DNA from: JAOPZW01 sp963807305
GTDB lineage: Bacteria > Actinomycetota > Thermoleophilia > Solirubrobacterales > Solirubrobacteraceae
DNA length: 64,000 nt
Assembly: GCA_963807305.1 (NCBI GenBank)
Contig: CAWEBN010000011.1
Location: 62,001 to 126,000 of the forward strand
Reading direction: 5' to 3'
Shown here: positions 1 through 8,782 of the stretch, piece after piece
Position numbering within the stretch: position 1 is the stretch's first letter
Layout: each line of letters begins with the position of its first letter
Notes under the pieces: model-generated
What the model saw: only the letters and a program-made list of their open reading frames with translations
What the model was told of the DNA's origin: nothing
The model's database searches: none
Program-made: the position numbers and the translations under genes

Positions 1-1354
1 CGGCGCCGACCAGGAACGCGTCCTGGAAGCCCTCGGTGAGGGCGACGGCGCGGTCGCGCACCCCGTCCGAGATGGCCGAGGTCGTCGTCCCGTTGGCCAC
101 GGCGACGAGGATCGCGAGGCCGAGCGCGCCGCCGACCTGCTGGGAGGTGTTCACGAGCCCCGACGCGAGCCCTGCCTGGTCGGGCCGGATCCCCGTCACG
201 GCGGCGATCGTCACCGGCACGAACGCGAAGCCGAGCCCGATGGCCGCCAGGATCGACGGAACGAGCACGTCCCCGAGGTACGTCCCGCCGTGCGCCGAGA
301 CCTGCGAGAAGTAGAGCAGCCCGGCGGTGATGAAGAGCATGCCGATGATGAGCGTGATCTTGAAGCCGATCCGCGTCACCAGCACGGAGGCGCCGCCCGC
401 GCTGAAGATGATGACCAGCGCCAGCGGCAGGTAGGCCACGCCCGTCTTCAGCGCGCTGTAGCCCAGCACCTGCTGCATGTACAGCGAGATGAAGAAGAAC
501 ATGCTGAACAGCGACATGCCGATGAGCAGCGCGACGACGTTGGCCCCGCGAATCGTCTGCATGCGGAAGATCGAGAACGGCACCAGCGGCTGGCGGTGAC
601 GGCGCTCGATGACCACGAAGGCGGCCAGGAGCGCGAGCGACAGCACGCCGAGGACGATCGTCTTGGTCGAGCCCCAGCCGGCGCTGTTGGCGTCGACCAG
701 CGTGTAGACGAGCAGCGAGAGGCCGGCGGTGACCGTCACCGCGCCCCCGAGGTCGAACGAGCGCTCCGCGGCCTCGTCATGGCTCTCGGCCAGCAGTCGC
801 GGGGCGAGCAGTGCGGCGGCGACGCCGATCGGCACGTTGACGAACAGCACCCACTCCCAGCCGAGGTACTCGGTGAGGATGCCGCCGAGCAGCACGCCCG
901 CCGCGCCGCCCGATCCGGCGACGGCGCCCCAGATGCCCAGCGCCCTGTTGCGCTCGGCGCCCTCGGCGAAGGTGTTGGTCACGATCGACAGCGCGGCGGG
1001 GGAGACGAGCGCGGCGCCGAGGCCCTGCAGGGCGCGCGCGGCGATGAGCCAGACGTCGGACTGCGCCAGGCCGCCGAGCAGCGACGCGATCGAGAAGACG
1101 ACGAGGCCGATCATGAACAGCTTGCGCCGGCCGAGGAGGTCGGCGAGGCGCCCGCCGAGCAGCAGGAAGCCGCCGAAGGTGAGGGTGTAGGCGTTGACGA
1201 CCCAGGCGAGGTTGTCCTGGGAGAAGTCCAGCGCACGCCCGATCGAGGGCAGCGCGACGTTGACGATGGCGGCGTCGAGGACGACGACGAACTGCGTCGT
1301 GGCCAGGAGCGCGAGCGCGAGCCATTTCGCGCGAGGAGTGTCCACAGCGGTCAT
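1..1354 (-). CDS. DHA2-family MFS drug efflux transporter (C-terminus cut by window edge)
   Basis: Reading leftwards from ATG at 1354 gives about 451 residues before the edge, so the C-terminus is missing. An early motif LDAAIVNVALPSIG (motif D1 of the 14-helix DHA2 class), then GGRLADLLGRRK (motif A, between helices 2 and 3) and ARALQGLGAAL (motif B) identify an EmrB/QacA-type proton-driven multidrug exporter of the inner membrane. Hydrophobic segments continue through the whole readable part. It is divergent from the TetR gene at 1531, with a palindromic operator between them, the usual layout of a regulator controlling its own pump. Substrate unknown. High confidence in family, none in substrate. 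Confidence 0.9.
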   Translation of the reverse strand, partial: MTAVDTPRAKWLALALLATTQFVVVLDAAIVNVALPSIGRALDFSQDNLAWVVNAYTLTFGGFLLLGGRLADLLGRRKLFMIGLVVFSIASLLGGLAQSDVWLIAARALQGLGAALVSPAALSIVTNTFAEGAERNRALGIWGAVAGSGGAAGVLLGGILTEYLGWEWVLFVNVPIGVAAALLAPRLLAESHDEAAERSFDLGGAVTVTAGLSLLVYTLVDANSAGWGSTKTIVLGVLSLALLAAFVVIERRHRQPLVPFSIFRMQTIRGANVVALLIGMSLFSMFFFISLYMQQVLGYSALKTGVAYLPLALVIIFSAGGASVLVTRIGFKITLIIGMLFITAGLLYFSQVSAHGGTYLGDVLVPSILAAIGLGFAFVPVTIAAVTGIRPDQAGLASGLVNTSQQVGGALGLAILVAVANGTTTSAISDGVRDRAVALTEGFQDAFLVGA

Positions 1355-1458
1355 GAGAGGAAGTCTGCCCTTCGGGTCTTTGGCTCCTGTACGGCTACCC
1401 ACCCCTTAGGGGTCGTGAGGGGCGTAGCAGGGGCCGAAATAAGCGGAAGTTGATCTCC

Positions 1459-1496
1459 GGTTCCGATTCAGGCAAGATACGGAACCGCTTCTCCGT
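1459..1496. promoter_or_regulatory. Putative TetR operator in the divergent spacer
   Basis: Two overlapping inverted repeats lie here: GGTTCCG (1459-1465) with CGGAACC (1480-1486), and ACGGA (1479-1483) with TCCGT (1492-1496), 8 bases apart. The second resembles operators of TetR repressors that guard efflux genes. It sits 35 bases before the TetR start and about 105 bases from the transporter start, so one protein could control both genes. Seen as sequence symmetry; binding is inferred. Confidence 0.6.
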
Positions 1497-1530
1497 TTGT
1501 CAAGTACATTTCACGCCGAGGTCACGCGCC

Positions 1531-2097
1531 ATGACGGCACCCGACACCCAGACCCCCAAGCCGCTGCGCGCCGACGCGCGGCGCAACCGCGAGCGCATCA
1601 TCGCCGCAGCGCGGACCGTGTTCGCCGAGCGCGGCGTCGAGGCGCAGATGGACGACGTCGCCCGCGAGGCGGGCGTCGGCGTGGGGACCGTCTACCGGCA
1701 CTTCCCGCACAAGGAGGCGCTGCTCGGCGAGCTCGTGGCCCAGAAGTTCCGCGCCTTCGGCGACAACGCCGAGCGCGCCCTCGCGGTCGAGGACCCGTGG
1801 GAGGCGTTCGCGGGGCTGCTGCGCGCCAACGCGGAGCTGTGCGTGCGTGACGTGGGCATTCAGGAGGCGCTCGCGCGCACCCCGGAGGCCTGGCGGCTCG
1901 CCGACGCGGAGTTCCAGCGCCTGGATGCGCTCGCCAACCAGCTCGTGGCTCGGGCGCAGGCTGCCGGCGTGCTGCGGCCCGACTTCGCCGTCGCGGAGAT
2001 CCCGATGCTCATGAGCGGGCTGTACACGACGATGGCGGTCTCGGGCTACGACTGGCACCGCCACCTCGAGATCATCCTCGACGGGCTGCGCGCCTAG
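1531..2097 (+). CDS. TetR-family transcriptional repressor
   Basis: A 188-residue protein with an N-terminal TetR helix-turn-helix (roughly residues 14-60): RRNRERIIAAARTVFAERG, then MDDVAREAGVGVGTVYRHF, the family signature. The remainder is the helical ligand and dimer domain. I chose ATG 1531 because the helix-turn-helix then starts at the normal distance; an in-frame start at 1450 would place coding sequence across the operator. Divergent from the efflux gene to the left and therefore its likely ligand-responsive repressor. The ligand cannot be read from the sequence. Confidence 0.88.
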   Translation: MTAPDTQTPKPLRADARRNRERIIAAARTVFAERGVEAQMDDVAREAGVGVGTVYRHFPHKEALLGELVAQKFRAFGDNAERALAVEDPWEAFAGLLRANAELCVRDVGIQEALARTPEAWRLADAEFQRLDALANQLVARAQAAGVLRPDFAVAEIPMLMSGLYTTMAVSGYDWHRHLEIILDGLRA

Positions 2098-2183
2098 GGA
2101 CGGGTGACGATCATCGCCCCGGCGGTTCGCCTGGGGCGCTCGCTGGCGGGGGCGCGCGCGGCGGCCTTTGCCAGGATGCCCGA

Positions 2184-3827
2184 GTGATCTCCCGCTCCGA
2201 CGCCGTAGCCGCGCTGCGCTCCGAGCGCTTCGACGTGGTGGTCGTGGGCGGCGGGATAACCGGCGCCGGCGTCGCGCTCGACGCGGCCACGCGCGGCTAC
2301 TCGGTCGCGCTCGTCGAGAAGGCCGACTACGCCTCCGGCACCTCGAGCCGCTCGAGCAAGCTCGTCCACGGCGGCCTGCGCTACCTGCAGAACTTCGACC
2401 TGGGCCTCGTGCGCGAGGCGCTGCTGGAGCGCCAGCTCATGGTCAGGCTGGCGCCGCACCTCGTCCGGCCGCTGCCCTTCGTGGTGCCCGCCTTCGATGG
2501 CGCGCGGCCCGACCGGATGGTCGGGGTGGGCCTCAACCTGTACGACGCGATGGCCCGCGGCGGGCGCCGGCGCGAGGACGGCGACTGGGAGCCCGACCGC
2601 CACCGGGTGATCGGCGGCGACGAGGTCGTCGAGCGCCTGCCGGCGCTGGCCGCCCGCCGGCCGACCTCGGGCTACCTGTTCTACGACTGCCAGACCGACG
2701 ACAGCCGCCTCGTGCTCACGGTGCTGGCCGAGGCCGAGCGCTTCGGCGCGGTGTGCGCCAACCGCATGGAGGTCACCGACCTCCTGGACGACCGGGGGCG
2801 CACGCGCGGCGTCTGCGTGTGCGACGCCCTGAGCGGCGAGCGCTTCGAGCTGCGCGCCGACAACGTGGTCAACGCCACGGGCGTGTGGGCCGATCGGCTG
2901 CGCCCCGAGGAGCTGCACGACGAGGCCGAGGTGCCGCGCATCCGCCCCTCGCGGGGCTCGCACATCACCCTCGCGCACGAGACGCTGCCGCTCGGGGCCG
3001 GGGCGATCGTGCCCGCAGGCGGCGGGCGCGCGATCTTCGCCCTGCCGTGGCTGGGCTCGACCCTCGTCGGCACGACCGACAACGAGTACGACGCCGACGA
3101 CCTCGATCACGTCCGGCCCGCCGCCGACGACGTCGACTACCTGCTGGGGGCGGTCAACGCCTACTTCGGCGCCCAGCTCGGGCGTGCGGACATCACCGGC
3201 GCCTACGCCGGCGTGCGCCCGCTGATCTCCACCGGCGACCCGAAGAAGTCGGTGGACATCTCGCGCAAGGCCGAGCTCTACGAGACCTCGAGCGGGATGA
3301 TCACCATCACCGGCGGCAAGCTGACGACGTGGCGGCGGATGGCGAAGATGGCCGTCGACCGGCTGGTGGAGCGCGAGGCCCGCAGCGCCCCGTGCCGCAC
3401 GCACGAGGTCCTGCTGGGCCAGCCCATCGACGCCGGCTCCCTGCAGCGGGTCGAGGGCGTGCCCGAAGCCGCCTACGAACGCCTCGCCGCCCGCTACGGC
3501 CATGCGGCCCACGAAGTCCTGGCCGTGGCCGGCGAGAGCGGCGAGCTGGCCCAGCCGATCGTGCCCGGCGGGCCGCCGGAACTGCTGGCCGAGGCCGTCC
3601 ATGCCGCGCGACGCGAGCAGGCCGTCAGCGTGGGCGACGCGCTCCTGCGCCGCACGCGCATCGGGCTGCTGGCCGCGCGCGGCGTCGCCGACCCGGCGGG
3701 CGCCACGGCGCAGCGGGTCGCCGTGGCCATGGGCACCGCGCTGGGGTGGGACGACGGGCAGGCGCAATCCGCCGCGCGGGCCTTCCTCGACGAGGCCGGT
3801 GCCGAAGGCATCGTCACCGCTCCGTAA
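2184..3827 (+). CDS. glpD: FAD-dependent glycerol-3-phosphate dehydrogenase
   Basis: 547 residues from a GTG start, the usual length for aerobic GlpD. The N-terminus is a Rossmann FAD site, VVVVGGGITGAGVALDAA (about 18-35), followed by the GlpD signature SSRSSKLVHGGLRYL (about 54-68). The enzyme oxidises sn-glycerol 3-phosphate to dihydroxyacetone phosphate at the membrane face, passing electrons to quinone. No glpK or glpF is adjacent, so it stands alone here. A 69-base gap separates it from the next gene. Confidence 0.93.
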   Translation: MISRSDAVAALRSERFDVVVVGGGITGAGVALDAATRGYSVALVEKADYASGTSSRSSKLVHGGLRYLQNFDLGLVREALLERQLMVRLAPHLVRPLPFVVPAFDGARPDRMVGVGLNLYDAMARGGRRREDGDWEPDRHRVIGGDEVVERLPALAARRPTSGYLFYDCQTDDSRLVLTVLAEAERFGAVCANRMEVTDLLDDRGRTRGVCVCDALSGERFELRADNVVNATGVWADRLRPEELHDEAEVPRIRPSRGSHITLAHETLPLGAGAIVPAGGGRAIFALPWLGSTLVGTTDNEYDADDLDHVRPAADDVDYLLGAVNAYFGAQLGRADITGAYAGVRPLISTGDPKKSVDISRKAELYETSSGMITITGGKLTTWRRMAKMAVDRLVEREARSAPCRTHEVLLGQPIDAGSLQRVEGVPEAAYERLAARYGHAAHEVLAVAGESGELAQPIVPGGPPELLAEAVHAARREQAVSVGDALLRRTRIGLLAARGVADPAGATAQRVAVAMGTALGWDDGQAQSAARAFLDEAGAEGIVTAP

Positions 3828-3896
3828 CTTTCAGCATCCCCGCCGGTTGCATTCCGGCGACCGGTCCTGTCGATCCGCAAGGAGTCCCGCCCGTCC

Positions 3897-5711
3897 ATGG
3901 CCCGCCGCATCGCCCTGCTCGCCGCGCTCGCGCCGCTCGTCCTGCCCGCCTTCGCCGGCGCGGCCACGCCGTCGCGCTTCTTCGCCGGCACGCCGGTCGA
4001 CGGTCCGAGCGCGGACATCCAGTCGCTCGGGGATCTCGACGTCGCGCGCGACGGCACCGGCGCGCTGGCCTACGTCAAGCGCGTGGCAGGGGTCGATCAC
4101 ATCTTCGTCTCGCGGCTGGCGAACGGGGCCTTCCAGCCCCCGGAGCAGATCGACGCCGGGTTGGCCGGCGCCGGCTCCCAGCCGGTCGTCGCGGCGTCGG
4201 ACGGCGGGCGGCTCGTCGTGGCCTACGTCAGCGGCGGCGGGATCTTCACGACCGTGCGCGCGGCCGGAGCGCCCGGCTACTCCGCGACCCAGCAGATCGC
4301 CGCATCGGGCGAGAACCCCGCGGTCGACATGTCGATCAATGGCGTCGCGTACCTCACCTGGTCCACCAGCGGCGACGTCCTGGCTGCCCGGATGGAGCGC
4401 GCCGCGACGGCCTTCAACGGCGTGCCCGGTCCGCTGGACATCGATCCCGCCGCGGTGGCCGGCACCGGCACCGGGCGGCCGAAGGTGGCCGTCGCCGCCG
4501 ACGGCATCGCCACCGTCGTGTGGGGCGAGGGCGGCGATGCCTACGCGCGCCGGATCTTCGAGCTGCGCCTCTCGACCGCCCCGCAGGACCTCGGCGCGGG
4601 CGCTGACGAGGTCGACATCTCCGGCGAGGACGATTCGAGCTTCGCCTGGACCGTGTTCCGCCAGGGCGGGCAGACGATCGCGCGGCGGCTCGTCGGCTCG
4701 CAGTTCGACGACCCGGTCGCGCTGCAGGCCGTCGAGGGCTCCGAGGCGCCTCGGGTGGCCATCAACGGCCGCGGGGTCGGCTACGCGGGCGTGGCCGGCA
4801 CGACGTCGGCGGGCGCGTATGGCGCCGTGCTCAAGGACGATCTCTTCAACCCGAGCGTGCTGCTCGGCGGAGGCTTTGCGGCGCCGGCACCCGTACCGGC
4901 GGTGGCCGAGACCGGCGACGGCCTCATCGCCTTCCAGCAGGGCGACGCGAGCGGCGGGCGCGGGATCATCGCGCGCCCGTACGACTACGTGCCCGCGTCG
5001 CGAGCAGTCACCCAGCCGGGGGCCCCGGCCGCTCTCTCGAACCCGGCGCTCGGACTGACCGACGCGTCGCGCGGGCTCGAGGCCGCGGCCGACCGCGCGG
5101 GCGACATCGCGATCGCCTTCGTCCAGGGCGACGGCGACGGGCGCCAGATCATGGCCGCCAGCCTCGACCGTGCGCCGGGCTCCTTCCGGGCGAACACGAC
5201 AAGCAAGTGGCGCAAGTTCGCGCGCCCGCCGCTGAAGTGGGGCACGGCCTTCGAGTTGTGGGGCCCACTGACCTACAACGTGCTGATCGACAACAAGCTC
5301 GTCGCCCAGACCACCTCGACCGGCGTGACCGTGCCGGGGGTCGTCCCGGACGGGCTGCACCGCTGGCGCGTGGTGGCCACCGACATCCGCGGCCAGAGCA
5401 GCACGACGCCGTCGCGCAACCTGCGCGTCGACGCCACGCCCCCCAAGGTCACCTTCAAGGTCTCGGGGTCGCGCAAGCGCGGCCAGCTCGTGAAGGTCGC
5501 CGTGCAGGCCACCGATGCGAGCAGCACCGGGGCGAAGGCGTCCGGCCTGGACCACGTGCGGATCTCCTTCGGCGATGGCTCGCGGCCGGTCGTCGCGTTC
5601 AAGGCGATCCATCGTTACGGGCACTCGGGCAAGGTCACCCTGAGCATCAGCGCGATCGACAAGGCCGGCAACACGGTGGCCAAGACGCGCGAGATCACGA
5701 TCCGCAAGTAG
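3897..5711 (+). CDS. Secreted repeat protein of unknown function
   Basis: 604 residues beginning with a clear signal peptide (basic start, hydrophobic stretch, cleavage near AFAGAAT, about residue 22). The body (about 30-420) consists of recurring segments of roughly 50 residues with patterns like GRLVVAYVSGGG, ATVVWGEGGDA and IAIAFVQGDGDG, which look like beta-propeller blades. The C-terminal part (about 430-604) resembles immunoglobulin-like/PKD-type modules (DGLHRWRVVATDIRGQ, KASGLDHVRISFGDGS). An AAGGAG ribosome site lies 13 bases before the ATG. Probably exported and cell-surface or extracellular; I recognise no catalytic motif. Confidence 0.75.
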   Translation: MARRIALLAALAPLVLPAFAGAATPSRFFAGTPVDGPSADIQSLGDLDVARDGTGALAYVKRVAGVDHIFVSRLANGAFQPPEQIDAGLAGAGSQPVVAASDGGRLVVAYVSGGGIFTTVRAAGAPGYSATQQIAASGENPAVDMSINGVAYLTWSTSGDVLAARMERAATAFNGVPGPLDIDPAAVAGTGTGRPKVAVAADGIATVVWGEGGDAYARRIFELRLSTAPQDLGAGADEVDISGEDDSSFAWTVFRQGGQTIARRLVGSQFDDPVALQAVEGSEAPRVAINGRGVGYAGVAGTTSAGAYGAVLKDDLFNPSVLLGGGFAAPAPVPAVAETGDGLIAFQQGDASGGRGIIARPYDYVPASRAVTQPGAPAALSNPALGLTDASRGLEAAADRAGDIAIAFVQGDGDGRQIMAASLDRAPGSFRANTTSKWRKFARPPLKWGTAFELWGPLTYNVLIDNKLVAQTTSTGVTVPGVVPDGLHRWRVVATDIRGQSSTTPSRNLRVDATPPKVTFKVSGSRKRGQLVKVAVQATDASSTGAKASGLDHVRISFGDGSRPVVAFKAIHRYGHSGKVTLSISAIDKAGNTVAKTREITIRK

Positions 5712-5718
5712 CCGGCGC

Positions 5719-5734
5719 CGGTCGATCGACCGGA
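5719..5734. repeat. Perfect 16-bp palindrome
   Basis: CCGGTCGATCGACCGG is a perfect palindrome directly after the stop of the secreted protein and before the RibD-like gene. It has no loop, so it is a poor terminator by itself; a protein-binding site or a weak transcription barrier are both possible. Confidence 0.4.
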
Positions 5735-5786
5735 AAACCCCGTAGTGAGCGGACACCGGCGGAGGCCAACCCGGCATGATGCGCGC

Positions 5787-6539
5787 GTGACCGACGCCGG
5801 GCTACGGCCCCTGACCGACACGAGCACCGCGTGGTCGGCGCGCAAGGTCGTGCGCGCGCTGGGCCTGCGCGAGACGTCCGCCGACCCGGCCCGCCGCCCG
5901 CGCGTGGTGGCGGTGATGATCGCCTCGGCCGACGGACGCATCGCGGTCGAGGGCCGCTCGGTCGGCCTCGGCCACCCGGCCGACCGCGCGCTGCTGCGCG
6001 AGTTGCGCACGGCGGCCGACGCGATCCTCGTCGGCACCGGGACGCTGCGCGCCGAGCGCTACGCCAACCTCCTCGACGACGAGCAGCGCGCGCACCGCGT
6101 GGCCGCCGGCCTCGAGCCCGAGCCGATCGTGGCCACCATCTCGCGCCGCCTCGACCTGCCCGGCGACATCCCGCTGCTGGCTGAGCCGACCGCGCGCGTG
6201 CAGGTCTACACCGAGGCCGATGGGGAGGTCCCCAGTCAGGGCGCATGGGTGGCGGTGCAGCGCTTCGAGCCGGGCCGGCTCACGATGCCCGCGATCCTCG
6301 AGCACCTGCGCACCGAGCGCGGCGCGCGGGCGATCCTGTGCGAGGGCGGCCCGCGGCTGCTGCGCGAGATGGTCGCCGCGGACTGCGTCGACGACCTCAT
6401 GCTGACCGTGGCGCCGATGCTGGTGGCGGGCGACGCGCCGTCGCCGCTGCGCGGCGACGTGATCGACCCGCCGGCCGGCATGGCCCTGCGCGACATCCAC
6501 CGCGCCGACGACCACCTCTTCCTGCACTACACGCTGTGA
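5787..6539 (+). CDS. RibD C-terminal/dihydrofolate-reductase-fold NADPH reductase
   Basis: 250 residues from GTG 5787. Motifs of the RibD reductase/DHFR fold: VVAVMIASADGRIAVEG (about 37-53), AADAILVGTGTLRAERY (about 80-96), and ILCEGGPRLLREM (about 184-196), the strand-loop typical of the C-terminal riboflavin reductase. There is no deaminase domain, so this is a stand-alone reductase. Its stop overlaps the start of the dihydropteroate synthase gene (GTGA), which suggests translational coupling and a pterin/folate role, perhaps a substitute dihydrofolate reductase; that job is inference. A riboflavin role or another NADPH reductase remains possible. Confidence 0.85.
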   Translation: MTDAGLRPLTDTSTAWSARKVVRALGLRETSADPARRPRVVAVMIASADGRIAVEGRSVGLGHPADRALLRELRTAADAILVGTGTLRAERYANLLDDEQRAHRVAAGLEPEPIVATISRRLDLPGDIPLLAEPTARVQVYTEADGEVPSQGAWVAVQRFEPGRLTMPAILEHLRTERGARAILCEGGPRLLREMVAADCVDDLMLTVAPMLVAGDAPSPLRGDVIDPPAGMALRDIHRADDHLFLHYTL

Positions 6540-7426
6540 GCAGCCTGCGCCTGCGCGACCGCACCGTCGACGTGCAGGCCGGCCGCCCGCTGATCATGGG
6601 GATCGTCAACGCCGGCGACGACTCGTTCTCCGACGCCGTGCGCCTGGACACGCTCGACCGCCAGGTGCAGCGCGGACTCGAGCTCGTCGCCGAGGGCGCC
6701 GACCTCGTCGACGTCGGCGGCGAGTCGGGCGTCACCTACACGCCGGCCGCCACGGCCGACGAGGAGGCCGCGCGCGTCGTCCCGCTCGTGGAGCGCCTGG
6801 CGGCCGAGGGCGTCGGCGTCTCGGTCGACACGTGGAAGCCGGAGGTCGCGCGCGCGGCCCTCGAGGCCGGAGCCGTGATGCTCAACGACGTCAGCGGGCT
6901 GCGCGATCCCGCGCTGGCCGAGCTCGCCGCGCGCACCGGCGCGGCGCTCGTGCTCATGCACACTCGCGCGGAGCCCAAGCGCGAGGGGTTCCCAGCCTAC
7001 GACGACGTGGTCGCCGACGTGGAGGCCTTCCTGCGCGAGCGCATCGACCTCGCGCTCGACCACGGCGTGGCCCGCGAGCAGCTCGTCCTCGACCCCGGCC
7101 CCGACTTCGCCAAGACGCCCGCGGAGACCGTGGCGGTGCTGCGCGAGCTCGATCGCCTGCACGCCCTCGGACGCCCCCTGCTGCTCGCGATCTCGCGCAA
7201 GTACTTCCTCGGGGCGATCACCGGGCGCCCGCCGGCCGAGCGGCTGGCCGGCACGCTGGCGGCGGCCGCGTGGGCGGCCGACGCGGGGGCCGCGATCCTG
7301 CGCGTGCACGACGTCGCCGCCGTCCGCGACGCCCTCGCCGTCAAGGCCGTCCTCGACGGGCGCGACGAGGTGCCCGCGTTCGACGCGGGCGACGACGAGC
7401 TGAAGTGGATCCGGTCCGACCGCTAG
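6536..7426 (+). CDS. folP: Dihydropteroate synthase family protein with altered substrate loops
   Basis: 296 residues from a GTG that overlaps the stop of the upstream reductase gene. The TIM-barrel landmarks of dihydropteroate synthase are present: MGIVNAGDDSFSDA near the N-terminus, VDVGGES, VSVDTWKPEVA, NDVSG, DPGPDF, LAISRKYF (the conserved SRK) and the terminal RVHDV. The family joins p-aminobenzoate to hydroxymethyl-dihydropterin diphosphate. Two loops differ from the standard: NVTPDSFSDGG is NAGDDSFSDA, and GGESTRPGA is GGESGVTYT, losing the Thr-Arg that contact p-aminobenzoate. It may be a true but divergent FolP or a paralogue with another substrate. Confidence 0.82.
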   Translation: MSSLRLRDRTVDVQAGRPLIMGIVNAGDDSFSDAVRLDTLDRQVQRGLELVAEGADLVDVGGESGVTYTPAATADEEAARVVPLVERLAAEGVGVSVDTWKPEVARAALEAGAVMLNDVSGLRDPALAELAARTGAALVLMHTRAEPKREGFPAYDDVVADVEAFLRERIDLALDHGVAREQLVLDPGPDFAKTPAETVAVLRELDRLHALGRPLLLAISRKYFLGAITGRPPAERLAGTLAAAAWAADAGAAILRVHDVAAVRDALAVKAVLDGRDEVPAFDAGDDELKWIRSDR

Positions 7427-7507
7427 CCTGCAGATCCTGACGGGGTCGCCGGCCGCTGATCGCAACGCGGTCGGATTGCCCACCGACACCATGTTCTAGG
7501 AGGACCC

Positions 7508-8764
7508 ATGACCGTCTTGCATCGCGACGCCCTCGAGGCGAGCCCGCTGGCCGACCTGCACGCCATCGCGTCGGAGCTCGGCATCGACGGCTTTCGGCGG
7601 CTGCGCAAGGCCGAGCTGATCGACCGCATCCTGCGCGACTCCGACGGTGACGCCAACGGCGACACCGACGGCGACGCCAACGGCGACACCGACGGCGACG
7701 CCAACGGCGCCACCGCGACCGAAGAGGTCGTCGACGACGCCGCCGCCGAGGAGGACGCCCGCCCCAAGCGCCGGCGCGGCTCGCGCGGAGGCCGCGGCCG
7801 CGGCCGTGACGACGCCGACCGCGACGGCGGCGACGCCGACGAGGCCGACGACGGCCCCGAGCGCCGCGACGAGACCATCGAGGGCGTCGTCGAGCTGCTC
7901 GGGAACGGCTCGGGCTTCGTGCGGGTGTCGCCGCCCGAGCCCTCCGACGGCGACGTCTACATCTCGGCCGCCCAGGTGCGCCGCTGCGAGCTCGTCTCCG
8001 GCGACCGCGTCTCCGGCCCGGTGCGCAAGCCGCGGCGCTCGGAGCGCTACCCGTCGCTCGTGCGCGTCGACACCATCAACGGCGCGCCGGCCGAGGAGGT
8101 CGCCGAGGGCACGCCCTACGACGAGCTGCCGTGCACCTTCCCGTCGGTGCGCCTGGAGCTCGGCTCCGACGACCCCACGCTGAAGGCGATCGAGTGGCTG
8201 ACGCCGATCGGCCGCGGCTCGCGCGTGGTCATCACGGGTGGGGCGCTGGCGGGCAAGACCGAGACGCTGCGCCGCCTGGCCGTCGCGCTGTCCGGCGTCG
8301 AGGGCCTCGAGCTCAGCCTCGTGCTGACCGGGGTGCGCCCGGAGGAGGCGGCCGACTGGAAGTCCGGCCCGGTCGAGCCCGCGGCGTCGCTCACGCTCTC
8401 CGCCGGCGCCGACGCGCAGGGCCAGGCTCTCGAGCGCGCCGTGGAGACGGCCCAGCGCATCGCCGCGCGCGGCGGCCACGCGGTCGTCCTCGTCGACACC
8501 CTCGACGGCATCGCCCCCGCCGTCGCCCGCCGGGCGCTGGGCGCGGCGCGGGCCATCGTGGACGGCGGGTCGCTGACCGTCATCGCGACGGCCGCCGGCC
8601 CGCTGGGCGGCGAGACCACGGTCATCGCCCTCGACGCCAGGCGCACCGCGGCGCGCAACTTCCCCGCGCTCGACCTGCGCGCGAGCGGCATCCTGCGTCC
8701 CGAGCTGCTCGTCGGCGACGCGGGCGCCGACGCGATCGCCGCGGCGCGGGCCGAGGCCGACTAG
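7508..8764 (+). CDS. Degenerate Rho-factor paralogue, RNA-binding, motor loops missing
   Basis: 418 residues, ATG 7508 preceded by a strong AGGAGG. Order of parts: Rho N-terminal helical domain (about 10-43, ending RRLRKAELIDRIL); acidic repeats (46-69); a basic RGRG linker; the cold-shock RNA-binding domain (about 122-195, GNGSGFVRV, DVYISAAQVRRCEL); then a Rho-like ATPase core with P-loop GGALAGKTET (Lys about 250), VLVDTLDG in the Walker B place and GGSLTVIATA. Compared with E. coli Rho, the catalytic DERPEE is GVRPEE, the whole Q-loop stretch between Walker B and GAAR is gone, the R-loop is shortened, and the final ~60 residues are absent. It probably binds RNA but is unlikely to translocate. 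Confidence 0.8.
   Translation: MTVLHRDALEASPLADLHAIASELGIDGFRRLRKAELIDRILRDSDGDANGDTDGDANGDTDGDANGATATEEVVDDAAAEEDARPKRRRGSRGGRGRGRDDADRDGGDADEADDGPERRDETIEGVVELLGNGSGFVRVSPPEPSDGDVYISAAQVRRCELVSGDRVSGPVRKPRRSERYPSLVRVDTINGAPAEEVAEGTPYDELPCTFPSVRLELGSDDPTLKAIEWLTPIGRGSRVVITGGALAGKTETLRRLAVALSGVEGLELSLVLTGVRPEEAADWKSGPVEPAASLTLSAGADAQGQALERAVETAQRIAARGGHAVVLVDTLDGIAPAVARRALGAARAIVDGGSLTVIATAAGPLGGETTVIALDARRTAARNFPALDLRASGILRPELLVGDAGADAIAAARAEAD
7643..7714 (+). repeat. Three 24-bp in-frame repeats in the Rho-like gene
   Basis: Three consecutive 24-bp units encode the octapeptide DGDANGDT twice and DGDANGAT once (residues 46-69). The units differ at few bases, so they arose by recent tandem duplication. 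They lengthen an acidic, probably unstructured linker between the N-terminal and RNA-binding domains. Confidence 0.85.
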
Positions 8765-8782
8765 CCCGAACCGGTCAGGGCG

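Noticed and set aside
1450..1530. N-terminal extension of the first TetR protein
   Set aside because: It would translate through the operator, and the normal TetR length starts at 1531.
2168..4606. Forward open reading spanning glpD and the next gene in another frame
   Set aside because: It crosses two genes with clear products and is Arg-rich noise.
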